From assembly GCF_026241515.1 (NCBI RefSeq), contig NZ_JAPHPW010000007.1, positions 1 to 64,000 of the forward strand: 64,000 nt of DNA, in the 5' to 3' direction. The DNA comes from Vibrio sp. 14G-20 (GTDB lineage Bacteria > Pseudomonadota > Gammaproteobacteria > Enterobacterales > Vibrionaceae). Below are positions 36,476 through 45,991 of this stretch, in pieces (position 1 is the first letter of the stretch; each line of letters opens with the position of its first letter). The notes below the pieces were generated by a model. That model had not been told where the DNA came from, made no database searches, and saw only the letters and a program-made list of their open reading frames with translations. The position numbers and the translations under genes are program-made.

Positions 36476-39016
36476 ATGATTCGTATAAATACCTGTGCTG
36501 TAAGCATTGCTCTAGTGCTATCTGGTACAGCATTAGCTGCTCCAACAGCACCTAGCATCGACATGTACGGTTCCAACAACCTGCAATTTTCTAAAATTGA
36601 ACTCGCGATGGAAACCACCTCTGGCTACAACCAGATGGTGAAATATCACGACCAAGCGAAGGTCGACGTTAAGTTCAACCAATGGAGCGGAACGTCAGGA
36701 AACACGTACAACATCTACTTTGATGGCGTTAAAGTGGCCACCGGCCCAATCACTGGCAGCCAAACCACAGCTTCTTTCGAATACGGCCAAGGCGGCTTAT
36801 TTGAGATGGAAATCGAAGCGTGTGATGAAACAGGTTGTATCAAGAGCGCACCAGCTCAAATCACGATCGCTGATACCGATGGCTCACACTTAGCGCCACT
36901 TGCGATGAATGTGGATCCGAACAACAAGTCATACAACACAAATCCAAATACGGTAGTCGGTACTTACTTTGTGGAGTGGGGTATTTACGGCCGTGATTAC
37001 ACCGTTGATAACCTACCCGCTGACAACTTGACCCATATCCTTTATGGCTTCATCCCAATTTGTGGTCCGAACGAATCAGTTAAATCAGTAGGCGGTAACA
37101 GCTACAACGCACTCATGACAGCTTGTCAGGGTGTTAACGATTATGAAGTGGTGATTCATGACCCTTGGGCGGCTTTCCAGAAAAGCTTCCCTCAAGCGGG
37201 ACACGAATACAGCTCACCGATCAAAGGTAACTACGCAATGATGATGGCGCTCAAACAGCGTAATCCTGATTTGAAGATCATCCCATCTATTGGTGGCTGG
37301 ACGCTGTCTGACCCGTTCTTTGATTTCACAACCAAAGCCAACCGTGACACCTTCGTTGCGTCTGTTAAGAAATTCCTCAACACATGGAAATTCTACGACG
37401 GTGTGGATATCGATTGGGAATTCCCTGGTGGAGGCGGTGCTGCACCAGACCTTGGTGATCCTGTAAATGACGGCCCAGCTTACATTGCATTGATGGCAGA
37501 ACTTCGCGTGATGTTAGATGAGCTAGAAGCGGAAAACGGTCGTACTTACGAGCTCACTTCTGCGATTGGTGTTGGTCACGATAAGATTGAAGACGTGAAC
37601 TACGGCGATGCTATCCAATACATGGATTACATCTTCGCAATGACTTACGACTTCTACGGCGGTTGGAACAACGTGTTAGGTCACCAAACAGCACTAAACT
37701 GCGGTAATTTCATGCGCCCTGGTCAATGTGATGGCACAGGCCTTGATGAAAATGGCGAACAGTACACTGGCCCTGCTTACACCACAGACAACGGCATCCA
37801 ATTGCTGCTTGAGCAAGGTGTTCCAGCGAACAAACTTGTCGTCGGTACAGCGATGTACGGTCGTGGTTGGGAAGGCGTATTACCATCATCACTTTCAGAT
37901 CCAAGCGATCCAATGACGGGCGTGGGTAACGGCAAACTGACCGGCAGCTCTGCACAAGGTGTATGGGAAGATGGCGTTATCGATTACAAAGGCATTAAGG
38001 CGAACATGCTTGGTGCAAATAATCAAGGTATCAACGGCTTTGAATATGGCTACGACGAAATGGCAGAAGCACCTTACGTTTGGAACCGCACTTCAGGCAA
38101 GTTGATTACATTTGATGATGACCGCTCAGTAAAAGCAAAAGGCGCATACGTTCGTAGCCTTGGCCTTGCGGGTCTATTCTCTTGGGAAATTGATGCAGAT
38201 AACGGCGATATCCTGAATGCAATGCATGAAGGTCTAGCAGGTGGCACGACAGATCCTGTAAACCGTAAACCAACGGCAGCTGCGGGTGCAGATCAATCGG
38301 TTGAAGGCCCGGCTTCTGTTTCTCTAGACGGTAGCGCTTCAAAAGACAGCGACGGCACCATTGCTAGCTACGCTTGGTCACAAGTAAGTGGTTCGGCAGT
38401 AACGTTGGCGAACGCTAATGCCGCTGTTGCAAGCTTCGATGTGGTTGAAGTCGCTCAACAAGAAGTACTCACGTTCAGCCTAACGGTAACTGATAACGAA
38501 GGTGCTACTGCAACTGACACCGTTGTTGTAACGGTACACCCTAAAGACACAGGCCCAGTCAATACAGCACCAGTTGCTGTGGTTACGGCTCCGTCTGAAG
38601 TTAATGCGGGTGATGTAGTCGTGGTTGATGCTTCGGCTTCGAGCGATGCTGACCAAGATACATTGACCTTCACGTGGGATGTGCCTGCTGGTATTGATGC
38701 TACGGTTCAAGGTTCTTCAGTGAGCTTTGTCGCGGCGGAATACACGCAAGATACGACGCTGAACTTCTCTGTAACGGTCAGCGATGGCACTGATACATCG
38801 GTAGCGGCTACTTCAGTGAACGTTCTTAAGAAAACCACAGGCGGCGGTACGTGTACTAACGCTTGGGATTCAAGTGCGGTCTACACTGGCGGCGACCAAG
38901 TGACTCAAGGCGGTAAGGTTTGGGAAGCGAAGTGGTGGACAACAGGTGAAGATCCAACAACGACAGGCCAATGGGGCGTGTGGAAAGAGATCGGCCCTGC
39001 AAACTGTGCAAGCTAA
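36476..39016 (+). CDS. chiA: Secreted chitinase A, GH18
   Basis: The 846-residue product has a cleavable signal (MIRINTCAVSIALVLSGTALA), an N-terminal chitin-binding beta-sandwich (about 25-135) and a GH18 barrel (about 150-590) with DGVDIDWEFPGG. The catalytic Glu is residue 315, the same number as in Vibrio harveyi/campbellii ChiA. Two PKD-type domains (about 600-780) and a C-terminal CBM5/12 module (WDSSAVYTGGDQVTQGG ... KWWTTGEDP) follow. It degrades chitin outside the cell to chitobiose, which feeds amino-sugar catabolism such as nagB at 56848. Confidence 0.97.
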   Translation: MIRINTCAVSIALVLSGTALAAPTAPSIDMYGSNNLQFSKIELAMETTSGYNQMVKYHDQAKVDVKFNQWSGTSGNTYNIYFDGVKVATGPITGSQTTASFEYGQGGLFEMEIEACDETGCIKSAPAQITIADTDGSHLAPLAMNVDPNNKSYNTNPNTVVGTYFVEWGIYGRDYTVDNLPADNLTHILYGFIPICGPNESVKSVGGNSYNALMTACQGVNDYEVVIHDPWAAFQKSFPQAGHEYSSPIKGNYAMMMALKQRNPDLKIIPSIGGWTLSDPFFDFTTKANRDTFVASVKKFLNTWKFYDGVDIDWEFPGGGGAAPDLGDPVNDGPAYIALMAELRVMLDELEAENGRTYELTSAIGVGHDKIEDVNYGDAIQYMDYIFAMTYDFYGGWNNVLGHQTALNCGNFMRPGQCDGTGLDENGEQYTGPAYTTDNGIQLLLEQGVPANKLVVGTAMYGRGWEGVLPSSLSDPSDPMTGVGNGKLTGSSAQGVWEDGVIDYKGIKANMLGANNQGINGFEYGYDEMAEAPYVWNRTSGKLITFDDDRSVKAKGAYVRSLGLAGLFSWEIDADNGDILNAMHEGLAGGTTDPVNRKPTAAAGADQSVEGPASVSLDGSASKDSDGTIASYAWSQVSGSAVTLANANAAVASFDVVEVAQQEVLTFSLTVTDNEGATATDTVVVTVHPKDTGPVNTAPVAVVTAPSEVNAGDVVVVDASASSDADQDTLTFTWDVPAGIDATVQGSSVSFVAAEYTQDTTLNFSVTVSDGTDTSVAATSVNVLKKTTGGGTCTNAWDSSAVYTGGDQVTQGGKVWEAKWWTTGEDPTTTGQWGVWKEIGPANCAS

Positions 39017-39067
39017 AAATAGGGTTTAGCTAAACGCTAACTAAGCGTCGACTAAACACCTAAAAGC

Positions 39068-39102
39068 AAGGCCAACCAGATAATGTCTGGTTGGCCTTTT
39101 TA
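39068..39102 (+). terminator. Terminator of chiA
   Basis: The 13-bp perfect stem AAGGCCAACCAGA / TCTGGTTGGCCTT with a 5-base loop is followed by a T run. Confidence 0.95.
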
Positions 39103-39170
39103 TTTATGTTTTCTGAGCTTTGGGCTTACGATCTTTTTATTGGCGTCCTACTGACTTGCGATCGTTGGAC

Positions 39171-40019
39171 TTAGCCAATTAAGTTATCAAAGCTCTCGAA
39201 TACTTGTGGGCACTTCATCACTCGCCCGTGACCTTGGCCTTGAGTCGCAATCAAGGTAACTCGACCCATTTCATTAGCTGCACGCTGAGACACATCAAAC
39301 TTAGTAAACTTGTCTTGCTCATCATGAACAATGATCGTCTGAGACTCACGAAGCGCCAGCTTTCCATAAGGATCGACAGACTGAATTGGGTAATTAAACT
39401 GCTCTTCCACTTCACCTACTACCGCCTCAAACAGCTTCATTGAGTAACCAGAACGCGCAACGCTGCCAAATAGGTTTTCTAGATAATCCAACACAGGTGC
39501 AATAAGCAACAAAGGTTTGTTTTCTAATTTAACGTGCTTACATTCCAACGCTGAAGCAGTACCCATGCTGTGACCGACTAAACCTGCCACTTCGCCAACC
39601 GAATCTAGAATCGCTTCTAAACCGTTCACAAACGCTGGGATATGCCCATGTACACCATCACTGCCACCATGGGCAGGATGATCGTAAGCCAAGGCCGTAA
39701 AACCTTTCGCGGCGATGTGTTCCATTAAAGGAAAGAATTGACTCGCGGTGCCAGACCAACCATGGGTCAGCACCCAAACGGGTCCCGTACCCAGAGAGTA
39801 TGTCTTCAATACACCGTCACGACCTTTGATTTCACTTTTAATCAAACCTTTTGGATCGGCATTCTTTTGCTCGGTACGCATCGGAGTGAGCAGCAGTTTA
39901 CGTGCCGTTTTCTTTGCATGACTCGGCGCTAAAATGTAGTGCAGATTGGTTGTAGCACCAATCAAGCTACGCTTGAAGCTGAATTTGTTCGATGTATTGA
40001 AATAGATTTTGTCACTCAT
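39171..40019 (-). CDS. Alpha/beta hydrolase
   Basis: The product has 282 residues from the ATG at 40019, which has AAGGA six bases upstream; the ATG at 40043 lacks this. It shows the oxyanion segment THGWSGTAS, the nucleophile elbow GHSMG and a C-terminal catalytic His in GQGHGRV. There is no signal peptide. Members include esterases and thioesterases; the substrate is unknown. It lies downstream of, and on the same strand as, the TetR gene, 193 bases away. Confidence 0.85.
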   Translation of the reverse strand: MSDKIYFNTSNKFSFKRSLIGATTNLHYILAPSHAKKTARKLLLTPMRTEQKNADPKGLIKSEIKGRDGVLKTYSLGTGPVWVLTHGWSGTASQFFPLMEHIAAKGFTALAYDHPAHGGSDGVHGHIPAFVNGLEAILDSVGEVAGLVGHSMGTASALECKHVKLENKPLLLIAPVLDYLENLFGSVARSGYSMKLFEAVVGEVEEQFNYPIQSVDPYGKLALRESQTIIVHDEQDKFTKFDVSQRAANEMGRVTLIATQGQGHGRVMKCPQVFESFDNLIG

Positions 40020-40212
40020 GACCGTTCCTTGTATCGCCATCATTATTGGCGGATCGAGCTCGGCCCTAAAAATCGAACGACCGTGCTATTTGTTGATATA
40101 AAAAATGGCGCTACTGCGATTTATTATCGCTTACCACCACTTCTCTAAAATTTTGTTGTAAGCCTTACTTCAGCAAGACTCACATGATTTGCGAGTTAAC
40201 CTGCTGTATGTA

Positions 40213-40806
40213 TTAAACCGCTTTCCAACTGGCTACCAAGCGCTCGACACCACTCCAAAAATGAGTGTGGCTGGCTTGTTGACCTCGTAATGAGTAGAAC
40301 AAGTTCGCACTTAAGTAGAGACCGTACAACTCGAAGGTTGCCTGTTTCGGGTCTAAATCGGCTCTGAATTGTTTGCTCTCAACCGCTTTTGCTACCTGAA
40401 TCGTCAAGTAATCAATCCACACTGAAATGGTTTTCTGCAGTGCCTTCTGAATCACAGAGGTTTCGCTGCCTGCATCTTTCCAAGCATCAATAAACATGCA
40501 GCTGCCTTGGAACGAGTGGTTCCAGCCCAGCCAGTTATCGAGCAGTTGTTTCAGCTTGGCTTCAATATCACCGTCGCCCAACTCTCTCGCCGGAATGATG
40601 ACTCTTTCAATGAATATGGCGTTGGAATATTCGAGTACAGAGAGTTGCAGGTTCTCTTTAGAGTTGAAGTGCGCAAACAATCCACTCTTAGACATACCAC
40701 ACTGCTTGGCTAATTCGCCAATCGTCAAACTTTCAAGACCATTCTCACTCGCAAGTGAAAATGCATGGCTCAAAATATACTCTTTGGTTATCTTTCCTTT
40801 GCTCAT
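40213..40806 (-). CDS. TetR-family transcriptional regulator
   Basis: The 197-residue product has the TetR HTH at residues 25-55 (LTIGELAKQCGMSKSGLFAHF) and a helical C-terminal ligand domain of the TetR_C type. It sits divergent from the AEC transporter and upstream of the alpha/beta hydrolase on the same strand. An imperfect palindrome lies in the divergent gap. Repression of itself and of one or both neighbours is likely. Confidence 0.9.
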   Translation of the reverse strand: MSKGKITKEYILSHAFSLASENGLESLTIGELAKQCGMSKSGLFAHFNSKENLQLSVLEYSNAIFIERVIIPARELGDGDIEAKLKQLLDNWLGWNHSFQGSCMFIDAWKDAGSETSVIQKALQKTISVWIDYLTIQVAKAVESKQFRADLDPKQATFELYGLYLSANLFYSLRGQQASHTHFWSGVERLVASWKAV

Positions 40807-40840
40807 TATTCACCAATAATAAATCTGATGCTTTATTTTT

Positions 40841-40854
40841 AGCACGTTCGTACT
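40841..40854. promoter_or_regulatory. Candidate TetR operator
   Basis: AGCACGTTCGTACT is an imperfect palindrome in the 160-base gap between the tetR-type gene and the AEC transporter. It lies 35 bases before the regulator start. The placement fits autoregulation. The call is tentative. Confidence 0.3.
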
Positions 40855-40966
40855 TTTTTTCAAGTTTTTTACTTAACCCTTGGTATTCATTTTGTATTAT
40901 CAAAGAATTGTGGAAAAATGCGACAGTATTCAAAGGAAATTGAAATCGACTAACAAAGGAAAAAGA

Positions 40967-41923
40967 ATGAACACACTTTGGGAACAGTTTGCGTTTTCGG
41001 CGTCAGTAACAGGCCCTATCTGTTTAATGCTGTTTCTTGGTGTGATGCTCAAGCGAATCGGCTTGATCAATGATAATTTCATTGATGTCGCATCTAAGGT
41101 CGTATTTCAAGTCACCCTACCAGCAATGCTGTTTTTGAGCATTGTTCAGTCTAACCACGACTTTGCCGCAAGTGGAAAGCTTGTCATTTTTGGCTTAGTC
41201 GCCAACCTAGCCTTCTTCGTATTCACCACAGTAAGAACCAAAATAGCCTTTAAAAAGCCTCAAGACCAAGGCGTCATAGTACAAGGTGGCTTTCGTGCCA
41301 ACACTGCTATTATCGGGCTTGCTTATGTTGCCAATATATACGGCAACGACGGTGTCGCGCTCGCTGCACTTTATGTCGCCTCGCTGACGGTTCTCTATAA
41401 CATTCAGGCAGTTATCGCGCTCACCCCGAAAGGTCAAGAGTCGGGTGACAAAGCCATTCAAGTGATTGTTAAAACGCTCACCAAAAACCCTCTTATTATA
41501 TCGATCGCTATGGGTGTTTTGTTCTACTTACTATCGATTCCAGTACCGAAAATGGTGACAGATGCAGGGCAGTATTTTGCCAATATGACGTTACCATTAG
41601 CCCTGCTATGTACTGGAGGGTCGCTTGATATACGCTCTCTGAAAAAAGATAAAGGCCCAACTTGGTTCTCTACGGGATACAAACTGGTTTTGGCTCCGCT
41701 ACTGATCACTCTAGCTGCCCTGTTCTTCGGTTTTAGAGGGTTAGATCTTGGTCTTATTTTCTTGATGAGCGCAGCGCCAACCGCAGCTGCAAGCTATGTT
41801 ATGGCGCGTGCGATGGGTGGGAACTCCACATTGGCCGCCAATATTATCGCGCTAACCACTGTCGTTTCGCTTATCACTTGCACACTTGGCATATTTGCAT
41901 TAACTGCAATGGATTTAATATAG
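40967..41923 (+). CDS. AEC (auxin efflux carrier) family transporter
   Basis: The product has 318 residues from the ATG at 40967, which has AAAGGA six bases upstream. An in-frame ATG at 40880 would add 29 hydrophilic residues. About ten membrane helices are visible in two five-helix halves (VTGPICLMLFLGVMLKRIGL at the start, MTLPLALLCTGGSLD in the middle), as in the family. Bacterial members carry malonate, malate or similar compounds; the substrate is unknown. It is divergent from the TetR gene, its likely regulator. Confidence 0.88.
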   Translation: MNTLWEQFAFSASVTGPICLMLFLGVMLKRIGLINDNFIDVASKVVFQVTLPAMLFLSIVQSNHDFAASGKLVIFGLVANLAFFVFTTVRTKIAFKKPQDQGVIVQGGFRANTAIIGLAYVANIYGNDGVALAALYVASLTVLYNIQAVIALTPKGQESGDKAIQVIVKTLTKNPLIISIAMGVLFYLLSIPVPKMVTDAGQYFANMTLPLALLCTGGSLDIRSLKKDKGPTWFSTGYKLVLAPLLITLAALFFGFRGLDLGLIFLMSAAPTAAASYVMARAMGGNSTLAANIIALTTVVSLITCTLGIFALTAMDLI

Positions 41924-41956
41924 CTGCGACAGGCTTCAAAAAATCAATATAAGCCT

Positions 41957-41984
41957 TAAATCAAAGGCCTCCAGCTTTGATTTA
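41957..41984. other. Hairpin after the AEC gene
   Basis: TAAATCAAAG pairs with CTTTGATTTA around an 8-base loop. There is no T run, so it is only a weak terminator candidate. Confidence 0.35.
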
Positions 41985-42045
41985 GGACTAACTGATTCCA
42001 CATAAAGACTGTTAGATTTTACGAAATTTTTCTTAGAGATCTGAT

Positions 42046-43086
42046 ATGTCTTCCGTTCAACATACGCCTTCACAGCGCATCGCCAGTATCGAGTTGGGTC
42101 GAGTGATTGCTATCTTGGCGATCATTGGCTTACACGGCCAAATGGCACTTACTTATTGGCAAATCGATGAAGTGCCATGGATTGGTTATGTGCTTAACCA
42201 AGTCGCTCGCTTCGCCGTGCCTCTGTTCTTTCTGATTTCCGGCTATCTGATCCAACCCAAGCTCACAGCGTCGCCTTGGACAACCTTCATCAACTACTCC
42301 AAACCACTACTCAAAGTTTGGTTGGTATGGAGCGTCATCTGCCTAGTCATGCCATTTAATCTCGCTAAGGTTGAAGAATTGGGTTACTTAGGCGAACGCC
42401 AAGGCTACTGGGGCTTTTTAATGAACACCCCGCTCAACTCTTTCTTAGAGGGTGGGCTGGTTCACTTGTGGTTTATTCCAGCCCTTGTTTGCGCAGTGTT
42501 GGTCATCGCTTTATTGGTTGAGTTGAAGCTCAACAAACTTCTATTACCGATAGCCATAGCGCTCTATGGCTATGGTGTTTTGGCAGGAAGCTACGCAACG
42601 CTGACCGGATTAGAAGCACCCTTCTTCACACGTAATGGCCCGTTCTTTGGCACGTTAATGGTGACCTTAGGTTTCCTTATTCGTCAGAATCAATGGAAGG
42701 TGTCATCAACTAAAGCGTTGGGGTTATTAGCGTTAGGCATGTTGATTCACTTTGCTGAGGCGGCATGGCTCACCACGTTCGACGTCGGATTCAACATGAA
42801 TGATTTCTTGTTTGGTACGGCTCTGTGGGGGATTGGTGTGTTTATGTGGCTTTTAGCTAATCCAAACATGGGTAACTACGCTTGGGTTCGTGCCATTTCG
42901 AATCGTATGCTGGGTATCTACGTAAGCCATTTACTGATCATTATTGTGCTGTTCAATGTCTGTGGAGTCTTAGGCATTACGGAATTGGCAAAAGACGTTA
43001 CGGTATTTTTTGGCACCGTATTGTTGAGTTTCTTGTTGGTCGTTGGGATCGAAAAAACGCCACTGCGACGCGTGCTACTTCGCTAG
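42046..43086 (+). CDS. Membrane acyltransferase, acyltransferase-3 family
   Basis: The 346-residue integral membrane protein has about ten hydrophobic helices. The family marks are the early IELGRVIAILAIIGLHGQ (His in the first helix) and a second motif RFAVPLFFLISGYL. Members O-acylate sugars of polysaccharides, lipids or antibiotics. No sugar-biosynthesis genes are adjacent, so the target is unknown. Confidence 0.85.
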   Translation: MSSVQHTPSQRIASIELGRVIAILAIIGLHGQMALTYWQIDEVPWIGYVLNQVARFAVPLFFLISGYLIQPKLTASPWTTFINYSKPLLKVWLVWSVICLVMPFNLAKVEELGYLGERQGYWGFLMNTPLNSFLEGGLVHLWFIPALVCAVLVIALLVELKLNKLLLPIAIALYGYGVLAGSYATLTGLEAPFFTRNGPFFGTLMVTLGFLIRQNQWKVSSTKALGLLALGMLIHFAEAAWLTTFDVGFNMNDFLFGTALWGIGVFMWLLANPNMGNYAWVRAISNRMLGIYVSHLLIIIVLFNVCGVLGITELAKDVTVFFGTVLLSFLLVVGIEKTPLRRVLLR

Positions 43087-43133
43087 TCTTTATGCCTAAA
43101 ACTATCCGCTAAATCAATTTTAAAGGGCCACAA

Positions 43134-43171
43134 AAATAAAGGCAAGATAACGGATTATCTTGCCTTTATTT
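43134..43171. terminator. Bidirectional terminator
   Basis: The 17-bp perfect stem AAATAAAGGCAAGATAA pairs with TTATCTTGCCTTTATTT around a CGGA loop. It lies between the convergent acyltransferase and PTPS-like genes and serves both. Confidence 0.92.
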
Positions 43172-43210
43172 CATCATGTCAGTAACGATACTATGTCACT
43201 CGTTGAAGTG

Positions 43211-44089
43211 TTATCGGAACGCCATTGCGCCCTTACCCACACCTTCATAAGCGACGATTTGTAGTGATTGGTTCTCAGCTAGGCTCGGTTCAACTTGATC
43301 CGCAATATAGCCCGCAAGTAATTCCACCGTGGTATCTGTCGGTAAAATTTCCGTCTCACTCTTAGCAATCGCTAGCTCAAATTCGCCTTGTGGCGCTGTG
43401 TAGCGGAAGCCATAGTGGCTTTCATCATTAACGCTTTGCGCGTGTTCACTCAGATTAAGTGATGAAACTGAAACTTGGTCTTCTTTAGAACCTAAATAAA
43501 TGTCTTCCCAGCGCTGAGCAAACGCCTGTTCGCGTTGTTCGTCACGCTGACCATCAACCAAGATTTCGACTGGAGAACGGTGGCCATGTGCGATGCGTTG
43601 GCAGTTGCCATCATGCTTTTTTAAACCATGGGTGTAGTGGTAAAACGCGCCATTAATGTTCTCATGACGTAGGGTGATCTCTAACCCAGTGACGTTACTT
43701 GGAAGGTTATCACGCAGAATATGATAAACATGAGCGGTCACACTCTCGATGGTGATCGCCTCTGCATCAATCAGACAGTATGCTTCGTCAGGGCAATGTA
43801 GGTGGAGGCTCTTGTCACCACGCAACACATCAACCTTAGAGTAGCCCGCTTTGCTCGCTTGAAGAACAACTGCAGCGCTTTGCATCGGCAGTAGCAAACG
43901 GTGATCAACGTGCTCATCAACGAGGTGTTTGATCTGCTTTTTGACCTTGCTAAAATCCAGCACCATGCTCATTTCATTAAGTTCACCAGACATGGTGACA
44001 TCTAAAATCCAACTATCTCCTACGACCCCTCTGTGTTCACAGATGTATGAAGAATCGATAACGGTAAGGTCTCTTACAAATAGGTTCAA
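43211..44089 (-). CDS. Double-length PTPS/QueD-like protein (6-carboxytetrahydropterin synthase family)
   Basis: The product has 292 residues, more than twice the usual 120. Residues 1-150 look like one PTPS module: it keeps VLDFSKVK (45-50) and the VDHRLL pair (62-63) but has a degenerate zinc/cysteine region (CEHRGVVGDSW). Residues about 148-292 look like a second module: it keeps the catalytic-type Cys163 and the zinc-type HGH (168-170) but lacks the DF...DH part, and ends with a VELLAGYI helix and YEGVGKGA. The intact motifs are thus split between the two halves. A pterin or queuosine-precursor reaction is plausible but not shown. It is a single gene. Confidence 0.7.
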   Translation of the reverse strand: MNLFVRDLTVIDSSYICEHRGVVGDSWILDVTMSGELNEMSMVLDFSKVKKQIKHLVDEHVDHRLLLPMQSAAVVLQASKAGYSKVDVLRGDKSLHLHCPDEAYCLIDAEAITIESVTAHVYHILRDNLPSNVTGLEITLRHENINGAFYHYTHGLKKHDGNCQRIAHGHRSPVEILVDGQRDEQREQAFAQRWEDIYLGSKEDQVSVSSLNLSEHAQSVNDESHYGFRYTAPQGEFELAIAKSETEILPTDTTVELLAGYIADQVEPSLAENQSLQIVAYEGVGKGAMAFR

Positions 44090-44320
44090 GTTGAACTCCT
44101 TAATACTTTAATGAGATACGGGAGGCTGAATAATGTCCAGCAGGCACTTCGTCTCATTGGTGTCTAGATAAAATAGGACGAGCAGGATGTTACGACAAGC
44201 TTAAAAAGTCCACCTTTTTAGACCCTCTTTTGAGAAAAGAACAAACTCTGCACAATTTCCGCTAAAACATGGACCAGCCCGATGCGAATAGCCATATCTT
44301 GGGTAAGGTTGCCGAGCGTT

Positions 44321-45145
44321 TCACGATACATTTTGCTTTAGCCAAAGGCGCGGTGACACCCCAGCAACATGCTGAAAAGCGCGTGCAAACCCCGAATAGC
44401 TGCTGTAACCCACTTCATCAGCGACCCAGTTGATGGGCTTATTTTGCAATAAGAGGGATTGAGCCACAGATACCCGCCACTTTTGTACATAGTCACCAGG
44501 GGTTTCACCCACTTCACGCTTGAACGCTTCTATAAACTGAGTTCGAGACATCGCTGCCAATGAAGCCATTTGCTCTATCGAAAAGTGGCGAGCAGGCATT
44601 AGGTGAATCGCAGTAACGACCGGAGCAAGCCGCGGATGAGCAAGTGCAGAAAATACGCCTTGATCGATCTGCTGTAGTTCAATGAGATGGCGGAAAATCA
44701 AAGCCATCAAGGCGTCACTCAACTTGTCCATTAGATATTGTTGCCCCGATGAATCTTGACTCGACTCTCGAAATAACACCTCTATCACTGGCATTAAGTT
44801 AGGTGCATCCGCAAACGGAATCACTATCACGTCAGGCAGAGCAGACAATAAAGGATTCATCTGCCCTGAGCGATATTCGACATTCGCACACACGACCTCA
44901 GCACCGTCTCCCACACCTTCTATCACATGTGGTGTGCTATTCGGCAGGTAAACAATGCAGGGCTGTGCCAGTTGCCTGTACTCCGTGTGCGCGCTAGACA
45001 AGGTCAACTCACCCGCGCTCAATACATGAAGATGCCCTTCTTTACCCTGTTGCGGCTTAAATGACGACACTCCGCACAAATTGCCAGAATAGAAAACACC
45101 GGTACGTATCGAGAAGTGTTCCATTAATTGTGAAAGCAGATCCAT
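44321..45145 (-). CDS. AraC-family regulator with N-terminal cupin
   Basis: The 274-residue product has a cupin-like sensor domain (about 1-170, with PNSTPHVIEGVGDG) and a C-terminal double HTH (about 175-272, with VGYSSYSGFARAFQHVAG). It is divergent from the YHS-domain gene across 110 bases and may control it. The ligand is unknown. Confidence 0.9.
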   Translation of the reverse strand: MDLLSQLMEHFSIRTGVFYSGNLCGVSSFKPQQGKEGHLHVLSAGELTLSSAHTEYRQLAQPCIVYLPNSTPHVIEGVGDGAEVVCANVEYRSGQMNPLLSALPDVIVIPFADAPNLMPVIEVLFRESSQDSSGQQYLMDKLSDALMALIFRHLIELQQIDQGVFSALAHPRLAPVVTAIHLMPARHFSIEQMASLAAMSRTQFIEAFKREVGETPGDYVQKWRVSVAQSLLLQNKPINWVADEVGYSSYSGFARAFQHVAGVSPRLWLKQNVS

Positions 45146-45255
45146 GCATCCTCCGAACGATTCGCTTACTTTTAAGTTCTTTTGTCCCTCTATAGACCGG
45201 GCGAGTGGGCTAAATTACTTCAAACAAGATAACCAACACTGACAAGGAACTTGAT

Positions 45256-45732
45256 ATGTCACACATGAAATCGACCAGTCAAAAAATCACTCTATTGGCC
45301 GCGTTACTAGGAACCAGCTTTTCACTGATGGCAGCAGACATCGACATGAGCGTTGATAGCAATGACATCGCGATCAAAGGCTATGACCCAGTGGCTTACT
45401 TTACTGATGCTGGTGCCGTTCAAGGTTCATCAGAATTCACTGCTACTTATAAGAACGCTATTTATCAGTTCGCAAACAGTGACAACCGAGATCAGTTCCG
45501 CACCAATCCTGAAGCTTATGCGCCTCAATACGGTGGCTATTGTGCCTTTGGTGTGGCTATGGGTAAGAAATTTGAGACCGACCCTAACGCATGGAAAGTC
45601 GAAGATGGAAAGCTGTATCTGAACTTAGACAAATCAGTACAAAAACGATGGTTGGAAGATACGCAAGAGTTCATCCAAGACGCCAACAGCAACTGGACGA
45701 CGATCAAAACCGTAGAAGCCTATAAGCTTTAG
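45256..45732 (+). CDS. Secreted YHS-domain protein
   Basis: The 158-residue product has a signal peptide (LLGTSFSLMAA) and a YHS-type domain (IKGYDPVAYFTD, YAPQYGGYCAFGVAMGKKF). The YHS fold is linked to metal binding in other proteins. AAGGAA precedes the ATG. Periplasmic location is inferred; the role is unknown. It is divergent from the AraC gene. Confidence 0.88.
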   Translation: MSHMKSTSQKITLLAALLGTSFSLMAADIDMSVDSNDIAIKGYDPVAYFTDAGAVQGSSEFTATYKNAIYQFANSDNRDQFRTNPEAYAPQYGGYCAFGVAMGKKFETDPNAWKVEDGKLYLNLDKSVQKRWLEDTQEFIQDANSNWTTIKTVEAYKL

Positions 45733-45796
45733 TCTATAAGCTTTAACCTACAAGTTTTAGCCTAGTAACTTTAACCTTTATCCATTGCCCATTAAT

Positions 45797-45827
45797 AAAA
45801 ACGGAAGCGACCGAACGCTTCCGTTTT
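45797..45827. terminator. Terminator after the YHS gene
   Basis: The stem AAAACGGAAGCG / CGCTTCCGTTTT with a 7-base loop carries its own T run and an A run on the other side. Confidence 0.9.
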
Positions 45828-45991
45828 CATTTCGACGTTCCAAATCTTAATAAGCCTCCAGCTATTGGTATCACCACAATAAATGGCGATGCGTTGCTCA
45901 AATCAGGAAAAACCGCCAGCCTTTAGCACGAATCAAACCCATTTCTATTCTATACTCCTAGAAGATAAGCTTTTCTTTTTATGGAAGAATA

